DNA of 9,408 nucleotides, from assembly GCA_002292215.1 (NCBI GenBank), contig DBBN01000020.1, positions 1 to 9,408 of the forward strand. The letters are read 5' to 3'. Of this stretch, positions 1 through 6,172 are shown piece after piece. A program made the translations under genes and the position numbers. The notes beneath the pieces were generated by a model, which was not told where the DNA came from, searched no databases, and saw only the letters and a list, made by a program, of their open reading frames with translations. Each line of letters opens with the position of its first letter. The stretch's first letter is position 1. This DNA comes from Glaciecola sp. UBA983. GTDB lineage: Bacteria; Pseudomonadota; Gammaproteobacteria; Enterobacterales; Alteromonadaceae.

Positions 1-1
1 T

Positions 2-271
2 GAAGAATTTAAAGGTACAGGTAACATGGAATTGCATCTTAATCGTAAGATTGCTGAAAAACGTGTTTTCCCAGCCATGGACTTTAACCGTTCTGGTACG
101 CGTCGAGAAGAATTACTAACGAGTAAAGAAGAATTACAAAAAATGTGGATCTTACGTAAGATTGTGCATGAAATGCCAGAAATAGATGCCATAGAATTCT
201 TAATTAGCCGATTATCGATGACTAAAACCAACGATGAGTTCTTTGATGCGATGAAACGCCAACGAAGTTAA
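2..271 (+). CDS. rho: Transcription termination factor Rho, C-terminal fragment (5' end outside window)
   Basis: Rho is the hexameric RNA-dependent ATPase/translocase that terminates transcription on untranslated RNA. Only the last 89 codons lie here; the open frame runs off the left edge, so the internal Met at 26 is not the start. The visible part begins [13 protein letters not shown], the R-loop segment of the motor domain that contacts RNA in the central channel. It continues with [35 protein letters not shown] and [13 protein letters not shown], which match the E. coli Rho C-terminus almost residue for residue from memory. The protein ends KRQRS, about two residues longer than E. coli. 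The gene is followed by its own intrinsic terminator. The N-terminal RNA-binding domain and Walker motifs are outside the window. Identification is very secure. Confidence 0.97.
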   Translation, partial: EEFKGTGNMELHLNRKIAEKRVFPAMDFNRSGTRREELLTSKEELQKMWILRKIVHEMPEIDAIEFLISRLSMTKTNDEFFDAMKRQRS

Positions 272-332
272 GGTTAAGCATGATTATTGCGTGAAGGGTT
301 GATCTCATCTATTCATGCATAACACATAATAT

Positions 333-370
333 AAAGCCATGTCCTTAATCAGGTAACATGGCTTTTTTTT
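333..370 (+). terminator. Intrinsic terminator after rho
   Basis: A 10-bp perfect stem (AAAGCCATGT at 333-342 with ACATGGCTTT at 356-365) can be extended inward by CCT/AGG (343-345 with 351-353) across a two-base bulge. It runs straight into eight T residues (363-370). It lies about 60 bp after the rho stop and before the next gene's promoter, so it should end the rho transcript and insulate the amidohydrolase gene. Confidence 0.9.
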
Positions 371-389
371 GCCTGTATTCTTTCTATAT

Positions 390-416
390 TTGTTTGTGTT
401 ATGGTGTAGATATAAT
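390..416 (+). promoter_or_regulatory. Probable sigma-70 promoter of the amidohydrolase gene
   Basis: A perfect -10 hexamer TATAAT stands at 411-416, 29 bp before the ATG and just after the rho terminator. The best -35 candidate is TTGTTT at 390-395, with a short 15-bp spacer, so the -35 is weak. A start near 422-424 would give a leader of about 22 nt containing the strong ribosome binding site AAGGAG (435-440, five bases before the ATG). The -10 is seen directly; promoter activity is inferred. With the terminator, this fills the 174-bp gap between rho and the next gene. Confidence 0.55.
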
Positions 417-445
417 GAATTTATAATTTTATTCAAGGAGCTACA

Positions 446-1792
446 ATGAAGCTATCCAAGTTATCTCGCAGCATTGGCATTGTATTAGGTATGACAGCGT
501 TATTTGCGACTGCGCCGAATTTACAGGCTAAGCCTGAACCTAGTGTAGTTACCGATAAAGTCAGTGCTATGGAAGAACAAGTTATTCAATGGCGTCATCA
601 TTTTCATGCTAACCCTGAGCTGTCAAATCGAGAATTTGAAACGGCGGCGTATATTGCTAAGTATCTCACGAGCTTAGGCTTACAAGTGCAAACTGGCGTC
701 GCTAAAACAGGTGTAGTTGGTTTGTTAGACACAGGTAAACCAGGCCCTGTGGTTGCATTACGAGCCGATATTGATGGACTGCCGGTATTGGAAGATAATG
801 ATTTACCGTATAAATCGACTAAACGAGGGATGTTTAACGGTAAAGATGTACCTGTAATGCATGCTTGTGGGCATGATACGCATATAGCTATGCTGATGGG
901 GGCCGCTAAAATTCTTACGGATATGCAAGATGAGCTAGTCGGTCAAGTTAAATTTATTTTTCAGCCCGCTGAAGAAGGATCGCCTGAAGGTGAAGTAGGT
1001 GGTGCAGAAATCATGGTTCAAGAAGGCGTACTGAAAAACCCTGATGTCGATGCGATTTTTGGTTTACATATTTCGGCAGCTGAACCTGTCGGTACTGTAT
1101 TGTGGCGCGAAGGTGGCATTATGGCTGCTGTTGACCCGTTTAAAATTGTCATTAAAGGCAAGCAAGCTCACGGCGCTTACCCTTGGTTGAGTGTCGATCC
1201 TATTACGACAGCAGCGCAAACTATAATGAGCCTACAAACTATTGTGAGTCGTGAATTGCGTTTGTTAGATGATGCCGCGGTGATTACGATTGGCGCGATC
1301 AATGGCGGTAATCGCTCTAACATTATCCCAAATGAAGTAGAGCTTATCGGTACAATCAGAACATTAAATGAAACGGCACGTGATCATATCTATGAAGCCC
1401 TTCCTCGTAAGGTAAATGCGATAGCTGAGAGTATGCGTGCCACAGCTGAGATCACTTTACCGCTAGATTATTATTATCCTATTACGTTTAATGATCATGT
1501 TTTAATGAAGCAAGTCGTACCGACATTAAATCGTACTGCCGGAGATGAAAATGTGATTTATTCTAAGCCGGTCACCGGTGCTGAAGATTTTTCTTTTTTC
1601 CAAAAAGAAATCCCTGGTGTATATTTGTGGATCGGTGGTCGTTCAGTTGACACCGCTCCCGAAGATGCGCCAGCACACCACACTCCAGAATTTGTGGTGG
1701 ATGACAAAGGGATGAAATTAGGCGTGAAATTATTAACCAACTTAACGATTGATACGTTATTTCACGATGCAAATTCCAAGAACGACAAATGA
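446..1792 (+). CDS. Exported M20-family (M20D-like) metallo-amidohydrolase
   Basis: This 448-residue protein belongs to the M20 amidohydrolase group that includes hippurate hydrolase, N-acyl-L-amino-acid amidohydrolase and IAA-amino-acid hydrolases, which release amino acids from N-acyl conjugates. Family motifs occur in order: RHHFHANPELS (50-60), ALRADIDGLP (104-113), HACGHDTH (139-146), PAEEG (174-178), GLH (206-208), GKQAHGAYP (238-246), GAINGGNRSNIIPNEVELIGT (lid/core junction near 283-303), GAEDFSFF (378-385) and HHTPEF (411-416). Likely metal ligands are C141, H143, E177, H208 and H411 or H412; E176 would be the general base. All are present, so the enzyme looks active. Residues 1-28 form a signal peptide (basic start, hydrophobic 10-22, cleavage after LQA), which points to the periplasm. 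The start follows a good AAGGAG site. It converges on a LysR-family gene 25 bp downstream. The actual substrate cannot be read from sequence. Confidence 0.93.
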   Translation: MKLSKLSRSIGIVLGMTALFATAPNLQAKPEPSVVTDKVSAMEEQVIQWRHHFHANPELSNREFETAAYIAKYLTSLGLQVQTGVAKTGVVGLLDTGKPGPVVALRADIDGLPVLEDNDLPYKSTKRGMFNGKDVPVMHACGHDTHIAMLMGAAKILTDMQDELVGQVKFIFQPAEEGSPEGEVGGAEIMVQEGVLKNPDVDAIFGLHISAAEPVGTVLWREGGIMAAVDPFKIVIKGKQAHGAYPWLSVDPITTAAQTIMSLQTIVSRELRLLDDAAVITIGAINGGNRSNIIPNEVELIGTIRTLNETARDHIYEALPRKVNAIAESMRATAEITLPLDYYYPITFNDHVLMKQVVPTLNRTAGDENVIYSKPVTGAEDFSFFQKEIPGVYLWIGGRSVDTAPEDAPAHHTPEFVVDDKGMKLGVKLLTNLTIDTLFHDANSKNDK

Positions 1793-1817
1793 TGGCAGTA
1801 TGGCAATGCCAATACAG

Positions 1818-2714
1818 TTAATACACTGAAGTTAGACGACCGTGATTACCTAAGTGATATTTGAATTTATCGCTAGAAACGGATTGTTGTCTATTCTTCA
1901 GTGTTACTGTATACAATTGATTGATAATTGGAAAATCAACGACATTAAGCTCTTTTATTCCGCCCATTGCAGATTGGTTTAGGGTATGTTGAGATAATAC
2001 CGCGATACCTAACCCTGAGGCGACGGCCAAATGAATCGCTTCGTTACTTTCTATAAGCATAATATTGGAGAGTTTAATTTGGTGTTGCTGACAATATTTG
2101 ACTAGCACTTGATGCGTTGCCGAACCTGGTTCTCGCACCAAAAATTTCTGATGTTGTAAATCTTTCAGGTGACAATGATTTGGGCCACTGTATTCTTGTG
2201 GTGCAATGACGGTCAAATGGTTTTCCATAAAAGCAGTAGCGATAATATTTTGCATTGTTGGTACTTCAGAAAAAATGTACAAATCATCTTTATTATCTTG
2301 TAAACGCTGAGAGATCTGTTCCGTATTACCGACTTTTAATTGCACGTTGATATCTGGATTTTCGATACAAAATGGTTTTAAAATTGGGGGGATTAAGTAT
2401 TTTGCGGTGGTGACTACTGCCAATTTAAACCCACCATGATGTTGTGCTTTGAGGCTCTCAATATGAGTACTCAAATTTAATTTAGAGCGCATAATGTCGT
2501 TAGCACATTGATATACAGCATTACCTGCATCCGTCAAGCGAACGGTTCCTTGATGAGTTTCAAGCAATGTCACTCCGCATATTTCAGTCAATTTTTTTAA
2601 TTGTAATGATACGGTGGGTTGCGACAGTTGTAACGCCACAGAGGCAGCAGTAATCGACCCTGATTCAACAATTTGCTTGAAAACTTCTAATAATCTAAAT
2701 GTTAATGCATTCAT
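1818..2714 (-). CDS. LysR-family transcriptional regulator (CbbR/CysB-like effector domain)
   Basis: This 298-residue protein has the standard LysR length and layout. A winged helix-turn-helix occupies about residues 1-65: LEVFKQIVESGSITAAS at 9-25, then LSQPTVSLQLKKLTE at 30-44, the recognition helix. A linker helix (about 66-92) leads to the two-lobed effector-binding domain from about 95. FLVREPGSATH (191-201) and SNEAIHLAVASGLGIAVL (223-240) resemble CbbR/CysB-type effector domains. The protein should be a DNA-binding tetramer responding to a small molecule, but neither effector nor target is evident. It faces purE across a 181-bp divergent region and converges with the amidohydrolase gene, so either neighbour or its own promoter could be a target. 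The ribosome binding site is weak (GTGG about eight bases before the ATG) on a short predicted leader. A carbon-fixation role should not be assumed from the CbbR-like domain, as no carbon-fixation genes are nearby. Confidence 0.92.
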   Translation of the reverse strand: MNALTFRLLEVFKQIVESGSITAASVALQLSQPTVSLQLKKLTEICGVTLLETHQGTVRLTDAGNAVYQCANDIMRSKLNLSTHIESLKAQHHGGFKLAVVTTAKYLIPPILKPFCIENPDINVQLKVGNTEQISQRLQDNKDDLYIFSEVPTMQNIIATAFMENHLTVIAPQEYSGPNHCHLKDLQHQKFLVREPGSATHQVLVKYCQQHQIKLSNIMLIESNEAIHLAVASGLGIAVLSQHTLNQSAMGGIKELNVVDFPIINQLYTVTLKNRQQSVSSDKFKYHLGNHGRLTSVY

Positions 2715-2732
2715 ATCGCCACTATATATTGC

Positions 2733-2762
2733 TGTATAAAAAGTAAATACTTACGCTGTCAA
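2733..2762 (-). promoter_or_regulatory. Probable promoter of the LysR-family gene
   Basis: On the minus strand a perfect -35 TTGACA (2757-2762) is followed after 18 bp by TATACA (2733-2738); TTATAC gives a 17-bp spacing. Transcription would start near 2726, leaving a leader of only about 12 nt before the ATG at 2714. The hexamers are seen; function is inferred. Confidence 0.6.
2741..2752. promoter_or_regulatory. Candidate operator: AAGTA-AA-TACTT inverted repeat in the LysR-gene promoter
   Basis: Perfect 5-bp arms (AAGTA 2741-2745, TACTT 2748-2752) are separated by two bases and sit inside the spacer between the -35 and -10 of the LysR-gene promoter. A further AAGTA half-site occurs at 2763-2767, 22 bp (about two helical turns) from the first. 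This placement would suit negative autoregulation, common for LysR-type genes. The sequence is AT-rich, so chance occurrence is quite possible. Confidence 0.3.
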
Positions 2763-2828
2763 AAGTATCAATTAGATATAAAATTATTTGCCGTGCCAAA
2801 ACGGTATTTCATTATAGGTAAATTAAGG

Positions 2829-2834
2829 TATAAT
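2829..2834 (+). promoter_or_regulatory. Probable -10 element of the purE promoter
   Basis: A perfect TATAAT lies 61 bp before the purE ATG. No good -35 is visible at 16-18 bp (ATTTCA or TTTCAT only), so the promoter may be weak or depend on an activator. Transcription would start near 2841, giving a leader of about 55 nt. The rest of the 181-bp purE/LysR intergenic region holds the LysR-gene promoter, a possible PurR-like site and a small leader hairpin. Confidence 0.5.
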
Positions 2835-2847
2835 TAGGCGTTTCCAC
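2832..2847 (+). promoter_or_regulatory. Possible degenerate PurR-type operator at purE
   Basis: Against the E. coli PurR consensus (ANGCAANCGNTTNCNT, from memory) this 16-bp stretch matches about 7 of 10 specified bases. It has the central CG and most of the right half (CGTTTCC), but a poor left half. It overlaps the -10 and predicted start site, as expected for a repressor operator on purEK. The weak left half makes this tentative. Confidence 0.22.
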
Positions 2848-2857
2848 CACGTATATT

Positions 2858-2872
2858 ACCGAATATGTCGGT
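2858..2872 (+). other. Small hairpin in the predicted purE leader
   Basis: ACCGA (2858-2862) pairs with TCGGT (2868-2872) around a five-base loop, 23 bp before the purE start. There is no T-run, so it is not a terminator. It may be incidental or a modest mRNA-stability element. It is too small to resemble a purine riboswitch, and no such aptamer core is seen. Confidence 0.3.
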
Positions 2873-2895
2873 TATGTGTAAACAGAGAGAGTAAG

Positions 2896-3381
2896 ATGGC
2901 AAAAGTTGCAATCGTAATGGGGTCTACGTCTGATTGGCCTACAATGAAACTATCGGCTGAAATGCTGCAACATTTAGGTGTTGAGTACCATGCACAAGTT
3001 GTATCCGCACATCGCACCCCAGATTTGCTGACTTCGTTTGCTCAAACAGCACATACCGAAGGCTATAGTGTCATTATCGCTGGTGCTGGCGGTGCAGCGC
3101 ATCTTCCTGGCATGATTGCCGCTCATACGCATATTCCTGTATTAGGTTGTCCAGTTCGTTCCAGTCAACTCAATGGCATTGATTCGTTATTATCGATAGT
3201 GCAGATGCCTAAAGGTGTTGCAGTCGGTACGTTAGCGATTGGTGAGGCCGGTGCAGCTAATGCGGGCTTGCTAGCTGCGCAAATCGTTGGCTTGCAAGAG
3301 CCTGCTGTTGCTCAAGCTATTATTGATTTTCGTAAAAAACAAACCGACACTGTGTTAAGTAACGGTCAACTAGAGTTATAA
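2896..3381 (+). CDS. purE: N5-carboxyaminoimidazole ribonucleotide mutase PurE (class I)
   Basis: PurE moves the carboxyl group of N5-CAIR from N5 to C4 to give CAIR in de novo purine synthesis, acting on the product of PurK. The 161-residue length fits class I bacterial PurE (E. coli 169), an octameric cytoplasmic enzyme. Signature motifs are [10 protein letters not shown] (8-17, phosphate-binding loop), VVSAHRTPD (35-43, with the catalytic His at 39), [17 protein letters not shown] (62-78) and GCPVRSS (84-90). A purine-rich ribosome binding site (GAGAGAG, 2885-2891) precedes the ATG. PurK follows after only four bases, so the pair is surely co-transcribed. A PurK partner supports the mutase class rather than the class II AIR carboxylase. 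Nothing is missing or altered. Confidence 0.97.
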   Translation: MAKVAIVMGSTSDWPTMKLSAEMLQHLGVEYHAQVVSAHRTPDLLTSFAQTAHTEGYSVIIAGAGGAAHLPGMIAAHTHIPVLGCPVRSSQLNGIDSLLSIVQMPKGVAVGTLAIGEAGAANAGLLAAQIVGLQEPAVAQAIIDFRKKQTDTVLSNGQLEL

Positions 3382-3385
3382 ATTA

Positions 3386-4528
3386 ATGAATGTTCTTGTC
3401 TATGGTTCAGGCCAACTTGCACGAATGATGTATTTAGCGGGTAGCCCCTTAAATATCAATGTACAAGCCGTTGATGTTGCATCAAAAAAAATCGTTAATC
3501 CGGTGACTAAGCGCAGTTTAAAATTAAGTTTAGATACTGCGATTGAAAACGCTGATGTGCTCACCGTTGAGTTTGAACATGTTCCAGAACTGTTATTAGA
3601 ACAAGCGGAGCAGTCCGGTAAGTTATTGCCAAATATGCGTTCAATATTAGTCGGGGCTGATCGCGTTCGCGAAAAACATCTTCTCGCACTTGCGGGGATC
3701 CCTAACTGTGAACACGAAATTATCACTGATATAGCTCAACTTAGTGGTATTACTGACCGCCTTGGCGATAAGATTATCTTTAAATCCAGCCGAGATGGCT
3801 ATGACGGTTATGGCCAGTGGCGTATTAGTAATGCTGATGGTTTGACTGATTTAGCCGAAGTATTTAGTCATTTAGACTTGGTTAAAGTCCCTATCGTAGC
3901 CGAAACAATGTGTCCCTTTGACCGTGAATTATCGTTAGTCGGTACAATCGGTAAAGACGGTAATATCGCATTGTATCCATTGGCACAAAATACACATTTT
4001 GAAGGTCAGTTACATGTGTCTATTGCCCCCGCGCCGGAGCTTTCAGACACTGTTATTGCAAAAGCTGAGAGCATTTTTAAGACCTTAGCGAAACAAATGG
4101 AATATGTTGGCACGTTAGCTGTCGAATTATTTCAAGTTGGTGATGAATTACTTGTTAACGAGCTCGCTCCTCGTGTTCATAATTCTGGGCATTGGTCGAT
4201 GCAAGGTGCTGATACCTGTCAATTTGAAAATCATTTACGCGCCATATGTGGGTTGCCTTTGGGTGATTCACATGCACAAAAAATCAGTGCGATGGTCAAC
4301 ATCATTGGTGTCAGTTCGTTTTCTAAAAATCTGATTGGGATTCCGGGTGTTCATCTGCATTGGTATGGCAAAGAAGTACGTGAAAAACGTAAAATGGGCC
4401 ATATTAATGTGACTGCCGATAGTTATGCTCAATTAGCAACTAAGTTTGAGCAGTTATCCGAGTTTTTACCGATGCAGTATTTCCCACGTTTGCTAACTCA
4501 AGCCAATAAGTTAGCTAAACAATCATAA
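3386..4528 (+). CDS. purK: N5-carboxyaminoimidazole ribonucleotide synthase PurK
   Basis: PurK is an ATP-grasp ligase that makes N5-CAIR from AIR, ATP and bicarbonate; PurE then converts it to CAIR. The 380-residue protein is slightly longer than E. coli PurK (355). Visible parts are the N-terminal GSGQLARMM (7-15), VEFEHVP (61-67), DRVREKHLL (92-100), the ATP-grasp loop KSSRDGYDGYGQW (133-145), acidic/Mg-binding VAVEL-type and NELAPRVHNSGHW segments (VELF 246-249; 258-270), and a C-terminal domain with VHLHWYGKEVREKRKMGHINV resembling E. coli. The ATG lies four bases after the purE stop and has only a poor ribosome binding site, so translation is probably coupled to purE. No defect is visible. 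Confidence 0.97.
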   Translation: MNVLVYGSGQLARMMYLAGSPLNINVQAVDVASKKIVNPVTKRSLKLSLDTAIENADVLTVEFEHVPELLLEQAEQSGKLLPNMRSILVGADRVREKHLLALAGIPNCEHEIITDIAQLSGITDRLGDKIIFKSSRDGYDGYGQWRISNADGLTDLAEVFSHLDLVKVPIVAETMCPFDRELSLVGTIGKDGNIALYPLAQNTHFEGQLHVSIAPAPELSDTVIAKAESIFKTLAKQMEYVGTLAVELFQVGDELLVNELAPRVHNSGHWSMQGADTCQFENHLRAICGLPLGDSHAQKISAMVNIIGVSSFSKNLIGIPGVHLHWYGKEVREKRKMGHINVTADSYAQLATKFEQLSEFLPMQYFPRLLTQANKLAKQS

Positions 4529-4547
4529 TTTTTGATTTTGTGAATTT

Positions 4548-4553
4548 AAGGAG
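4548..4553 (+). promoter_or_regulatory. Ribosome binding site fixing the PCuAC start at ATG 4561
   Basis: AAGGAG at 4548-4553 lies seven bases before ATG 4561. An in-frame GTG at 4540 would place this site inside the coding region and would itself have no ribosome binding site, so ATG 4561 is preferred. Confidence 0.85.
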
Positions 4554-4560
4554 ACACTTG

Positions 4561-5022
4561 ATGTTACGTATAATGTTAGTAGTGAGTGCTTTATTGTTAG
4601 CAGTATTAGGGTGTGCACCTGTTGCACCTTCTACCATTCAGGTTACGGACAGTAAAATCCGTGCGGCATTTACGCAAGCGACGACTGGCGCTGCGTACAT
4701 GACTATCACCAATCATACCGATATTGACGACCGACTCATGTCGGTATCTGCGCTAACTTATATTGCGCGTGACATTCAAATTCATACCATGCTTATGGAA
4801 GATGACATGATGATTATGCAACAAGTGACTGACGGCGTTGCCTTACCGGCTGGTGGTGAAGTTGTATTTGGTCCGGGTGGTTTTCACATTATGTTTATAG
4901 GATTACAAACGGCATTGGATGAAGGTAAACACATTGCGTTAACGCTCAATTTTGCCAATGCGCCTGCACAAACGGTCAATTTTCCTGTGGTCGCTATGCA
5001 TACCAATAGCATGCCCCACTAA
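4561..5022 (+). CDS. PCuAC-type copper chaperone (DUF461), predicted lipoprotein
   Basis: PCuAC proteins bind Cu(I) outside the cytoplasm and hand it to the CuA or CuB centre of cytochrome oxidases. From ATG 4561 the product has 153 residues. It opens with a hydrophobic signal (about 4-16) ending in the lipobox-like VLGC, with Cys18 as the likely lipidated residue. The single beta-rich domain shows the family copper motif: H75, M77 and M86 (IHTMLMEDDMMIMQQV), then PAGG (96-99) and GGFHIMFIGL with H109 and M111. The H-x10-M spacing and H-x-M pair match the family pattern. Residue +2 after Cys is Ala, so the outer membrane is the likelier destination. It sits between purK (32 bp upstream) and the yliI-like gene; no oxidase or Sco gene is in the window. 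Assignment to the family is firm; the exact client is unknown. Confidence 0.93.
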   Translation: MLRIMLVVSALLLAVLGCAPVAPSTIQVTDSKIRAAFTQATTGAAYMTITNHTDIDDRLMSVSALTYIARDIQIHTMLMEDDMMIMQQVTDGVALPAGGEVVFGPGGFHIMFIGLQTALDEGKHIALTLNFANAPAQTVNFPVVAMHTNSMPH

Positions 5023-5033
5023 ACTTTTTTGCT

Positions 5034-5066
5034 AACCAAAACGCATCATTAACTTATTCTTTGGTT
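5034..5066 (+). other. Inverted repeat just upstream of the yliI ribosome binding site
   Basis: AACCAAA (5034-5040) pairs with TTTGGTT (5060-5066) around a 19-base loop in the 58-bp gap before yliI. Alternative outer pairing CTAAC (5032-5036) with GTTAG (5068-5072) would cover part of the ribosome binding site TAGGA (5070-5074). There is no T-run after the stem; six Ts (5025-5030) precede it. So it is not a terminator in either direction. It could modulate yliI translation or mark RNA processing; function is speculative. Confidence 0.3.
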
Positions 5067-5080
5067 TGTTAGGACTAATT

Positions 5081-6172
5081 ATGAATTCAATTACTTTATC
5101 AACCCGAAGTGTCGTCAACACTATATCTGCTTTGTTGTTGTGTATTTGTTTACCGTTAGGTGCGCAAACAGTTATTTCGCAACAGACGATCGCCACAGAT
5201 TTAGCGAATCCTTGGTCAATTGCATTACTCCCAAATAATGAATTTTTGGTGACAGAACGCCCTGGTCACATTGCTAGGATTTCAGCGGCTGGCACTGTCA
5301 CGAGGTTATCGGGCTTACCGGATGTAGTGGCTGAGCGGCAAGGTGGTGTATTAGGTATTGTGTTAGATCCCAATTTCGCAACAAATCAAACACTATACGT
5401 TTGTTTGGTAGGCGCTGATAGTGAGGGTAATACCGGCTCGGAAGTGTACAAAGCGACATTAGCAACCTCTAGTTTGACCAATGTCACTCAGATATTTGCA
5501 GCTCATCCAAAGATAAAATCAGGTTTTCATTTTGGTTGTCGTTTAGCGTTTGCCAATGACGGTGCATTGTTTATTACCTTAGGTGACCGTAATTCAGGAA
5601 AGGATCAAACCCAGTCGTTAGACAACCATTACGGTAAAATTATTCGTGTGCAAAGCGATGGGTCGCCACATCCGAAAAACGTATTTTTAGATAGTGCTGT
5701 ACCTGAAGTCTATTCTATTGGTCATCGTAATGTACAAGGTATTGCATTACATCCTAAGCTGAATGTTATGTGGGCGCATGAACATGGGCCTAAAGGCGGT
5801 GACGAACTCAATACACTCAAAGCGGGTGCGAATTATGGTTGGCCAACTATCACTTATGGCATCAATTATAATGGGGATATTATTTCGGATAAAACTGAGT
5901 CGCCAGGATTGGAACAGCCATTAACCTATTGGGTGCCTTCAATTGCCCCTAGCGGCATGGCGTTTTATAAAGATGACTTGTTAGTGGGCTCATTAAAGTT
6001 TAGACATCTGCGTTACTTAACGTTGCAAGACAACCAAGTCGTGCGTCAAACTGAGTTGCTGAGCGATTTAGACGCACGTATTCGTGATGTGGCTGTTGGT
6101 ACTGATAATACGGTTTATGTGGTGACTGATGAGCCTAAAGGCCGACTCATAGCGCTGCAGCTGCAACCGTAA
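5081..6172 (+). CDS. yliI: Periplasmic PQQ-dependent aldose sugar dehydrogenase, YliI/Asd family
   Basis: Members are soluble six-bladed beta-propeller quinoproteins that oxidise the C1 hydroxyl of aldose sugars using PQQ and calcium in the periplasm. The 363-residue product has a signal peptide (R9, hydrophobic 12-26, cleavage after LGA at 28). Family motifs: LANPWSIALLPNNEFLVTERPG (41-62), GGVLGIVLDPNF (88-99), FHFGCRLAF (149-157, H150 aligning with the catalytic His), LGDRNSGKDQTQSLDNHYGKI (167-187), GHRNVQGIALHP (214-225, Arg216 expected to contact PQQ), EHGPKGGDELN (234-244), ANYGWPTITYG (250-260) and SIAPSGMAFY (287-296). The HFG-C-R position is more often Gly-rich in relatives. ATG 5081 is preferred over an in-frame TTG at 5066 because TAGGA (5070-5074) precedes it by six bases. 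No PQQ-synthesis genes are in the window. Its 3' end overlaps rluA antisense. Confidence 0.92.
   Translation: MNSITLSTRSVVNTISALLLCICLPLGAQTVISQQTIATDLANPWSIALLPNNEFLVTERPGHIARISAAGTVTRLSGLPDVVAERQGGVLGIVLDPNFATNQTLYVCLVGADSEGNTGSEVYKATLATSSLTNVTQIFAAHPKIKSGFHFGCRLAFANDGALFITLGDRNSGKDQTQSLDNHYGKIIRVQSDGSPHPKNVFLDSAVPEVYSIGHRNVQGIALHPKLNVMWAHEHGPKGGDELNTLKAGANYGWPTITYGINYNGDIISDKTESPGLEQPLTYWVPSIAPSGMAFYKDDLLVGSLKFRHLRYLTLQDNQVVRQTELLSDLDARIRDVAVGTDNTVYVVTDEPKGRLIALQLQP

Noticed and set aside
1793..1811. TGGCA...TGCCA repeat in the 25-bp gap between the amidohydrolase and LysR genes, as a bidirectional terminator
   Set aside because: The stem is only 4-5 bp, arms overlap ambiguously (TGGCAATGCCA is itself a palindrome), and there is no T-run on either side.
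2791..2804. CCGT-GCCAAA-ACGG repeat upstream of purE as a riboswitch or PurR site
   Set aside because: It is upstream of the predicted transcript start, has only 4-bp arms, and fits the PurR consensus poorly (about 5 of 10 specified bases).
3400..3726. 108-codon open frame antisense to purK
   Set aside because: It lies wholly opposite the conserved N-terminal half of PurK, has no recognisable domain and a Ser/Thr-rich low-information composition; it is a shadow frame.
4137..4334. 65-codon frame inside purK on the same strand, out of frame
   Set aside because: purK is intact through this region with conserved motifs (NELAPRVHNSGHW), so this is an out-of-frame artefact.
5066..5068. TTG start for the yliI-like gene
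   Set aside because: The ribosome binding site TAGGA lies after it and is well placed for ATG 5081, which also gives a normal signal peptide.
5023..5080. Intrinsic terminator between the PCuAC gene and yliI
   Set aside because: The T-run comes before the stem rather than after it on the + strand, and on the minus strand it reads as an A-run.
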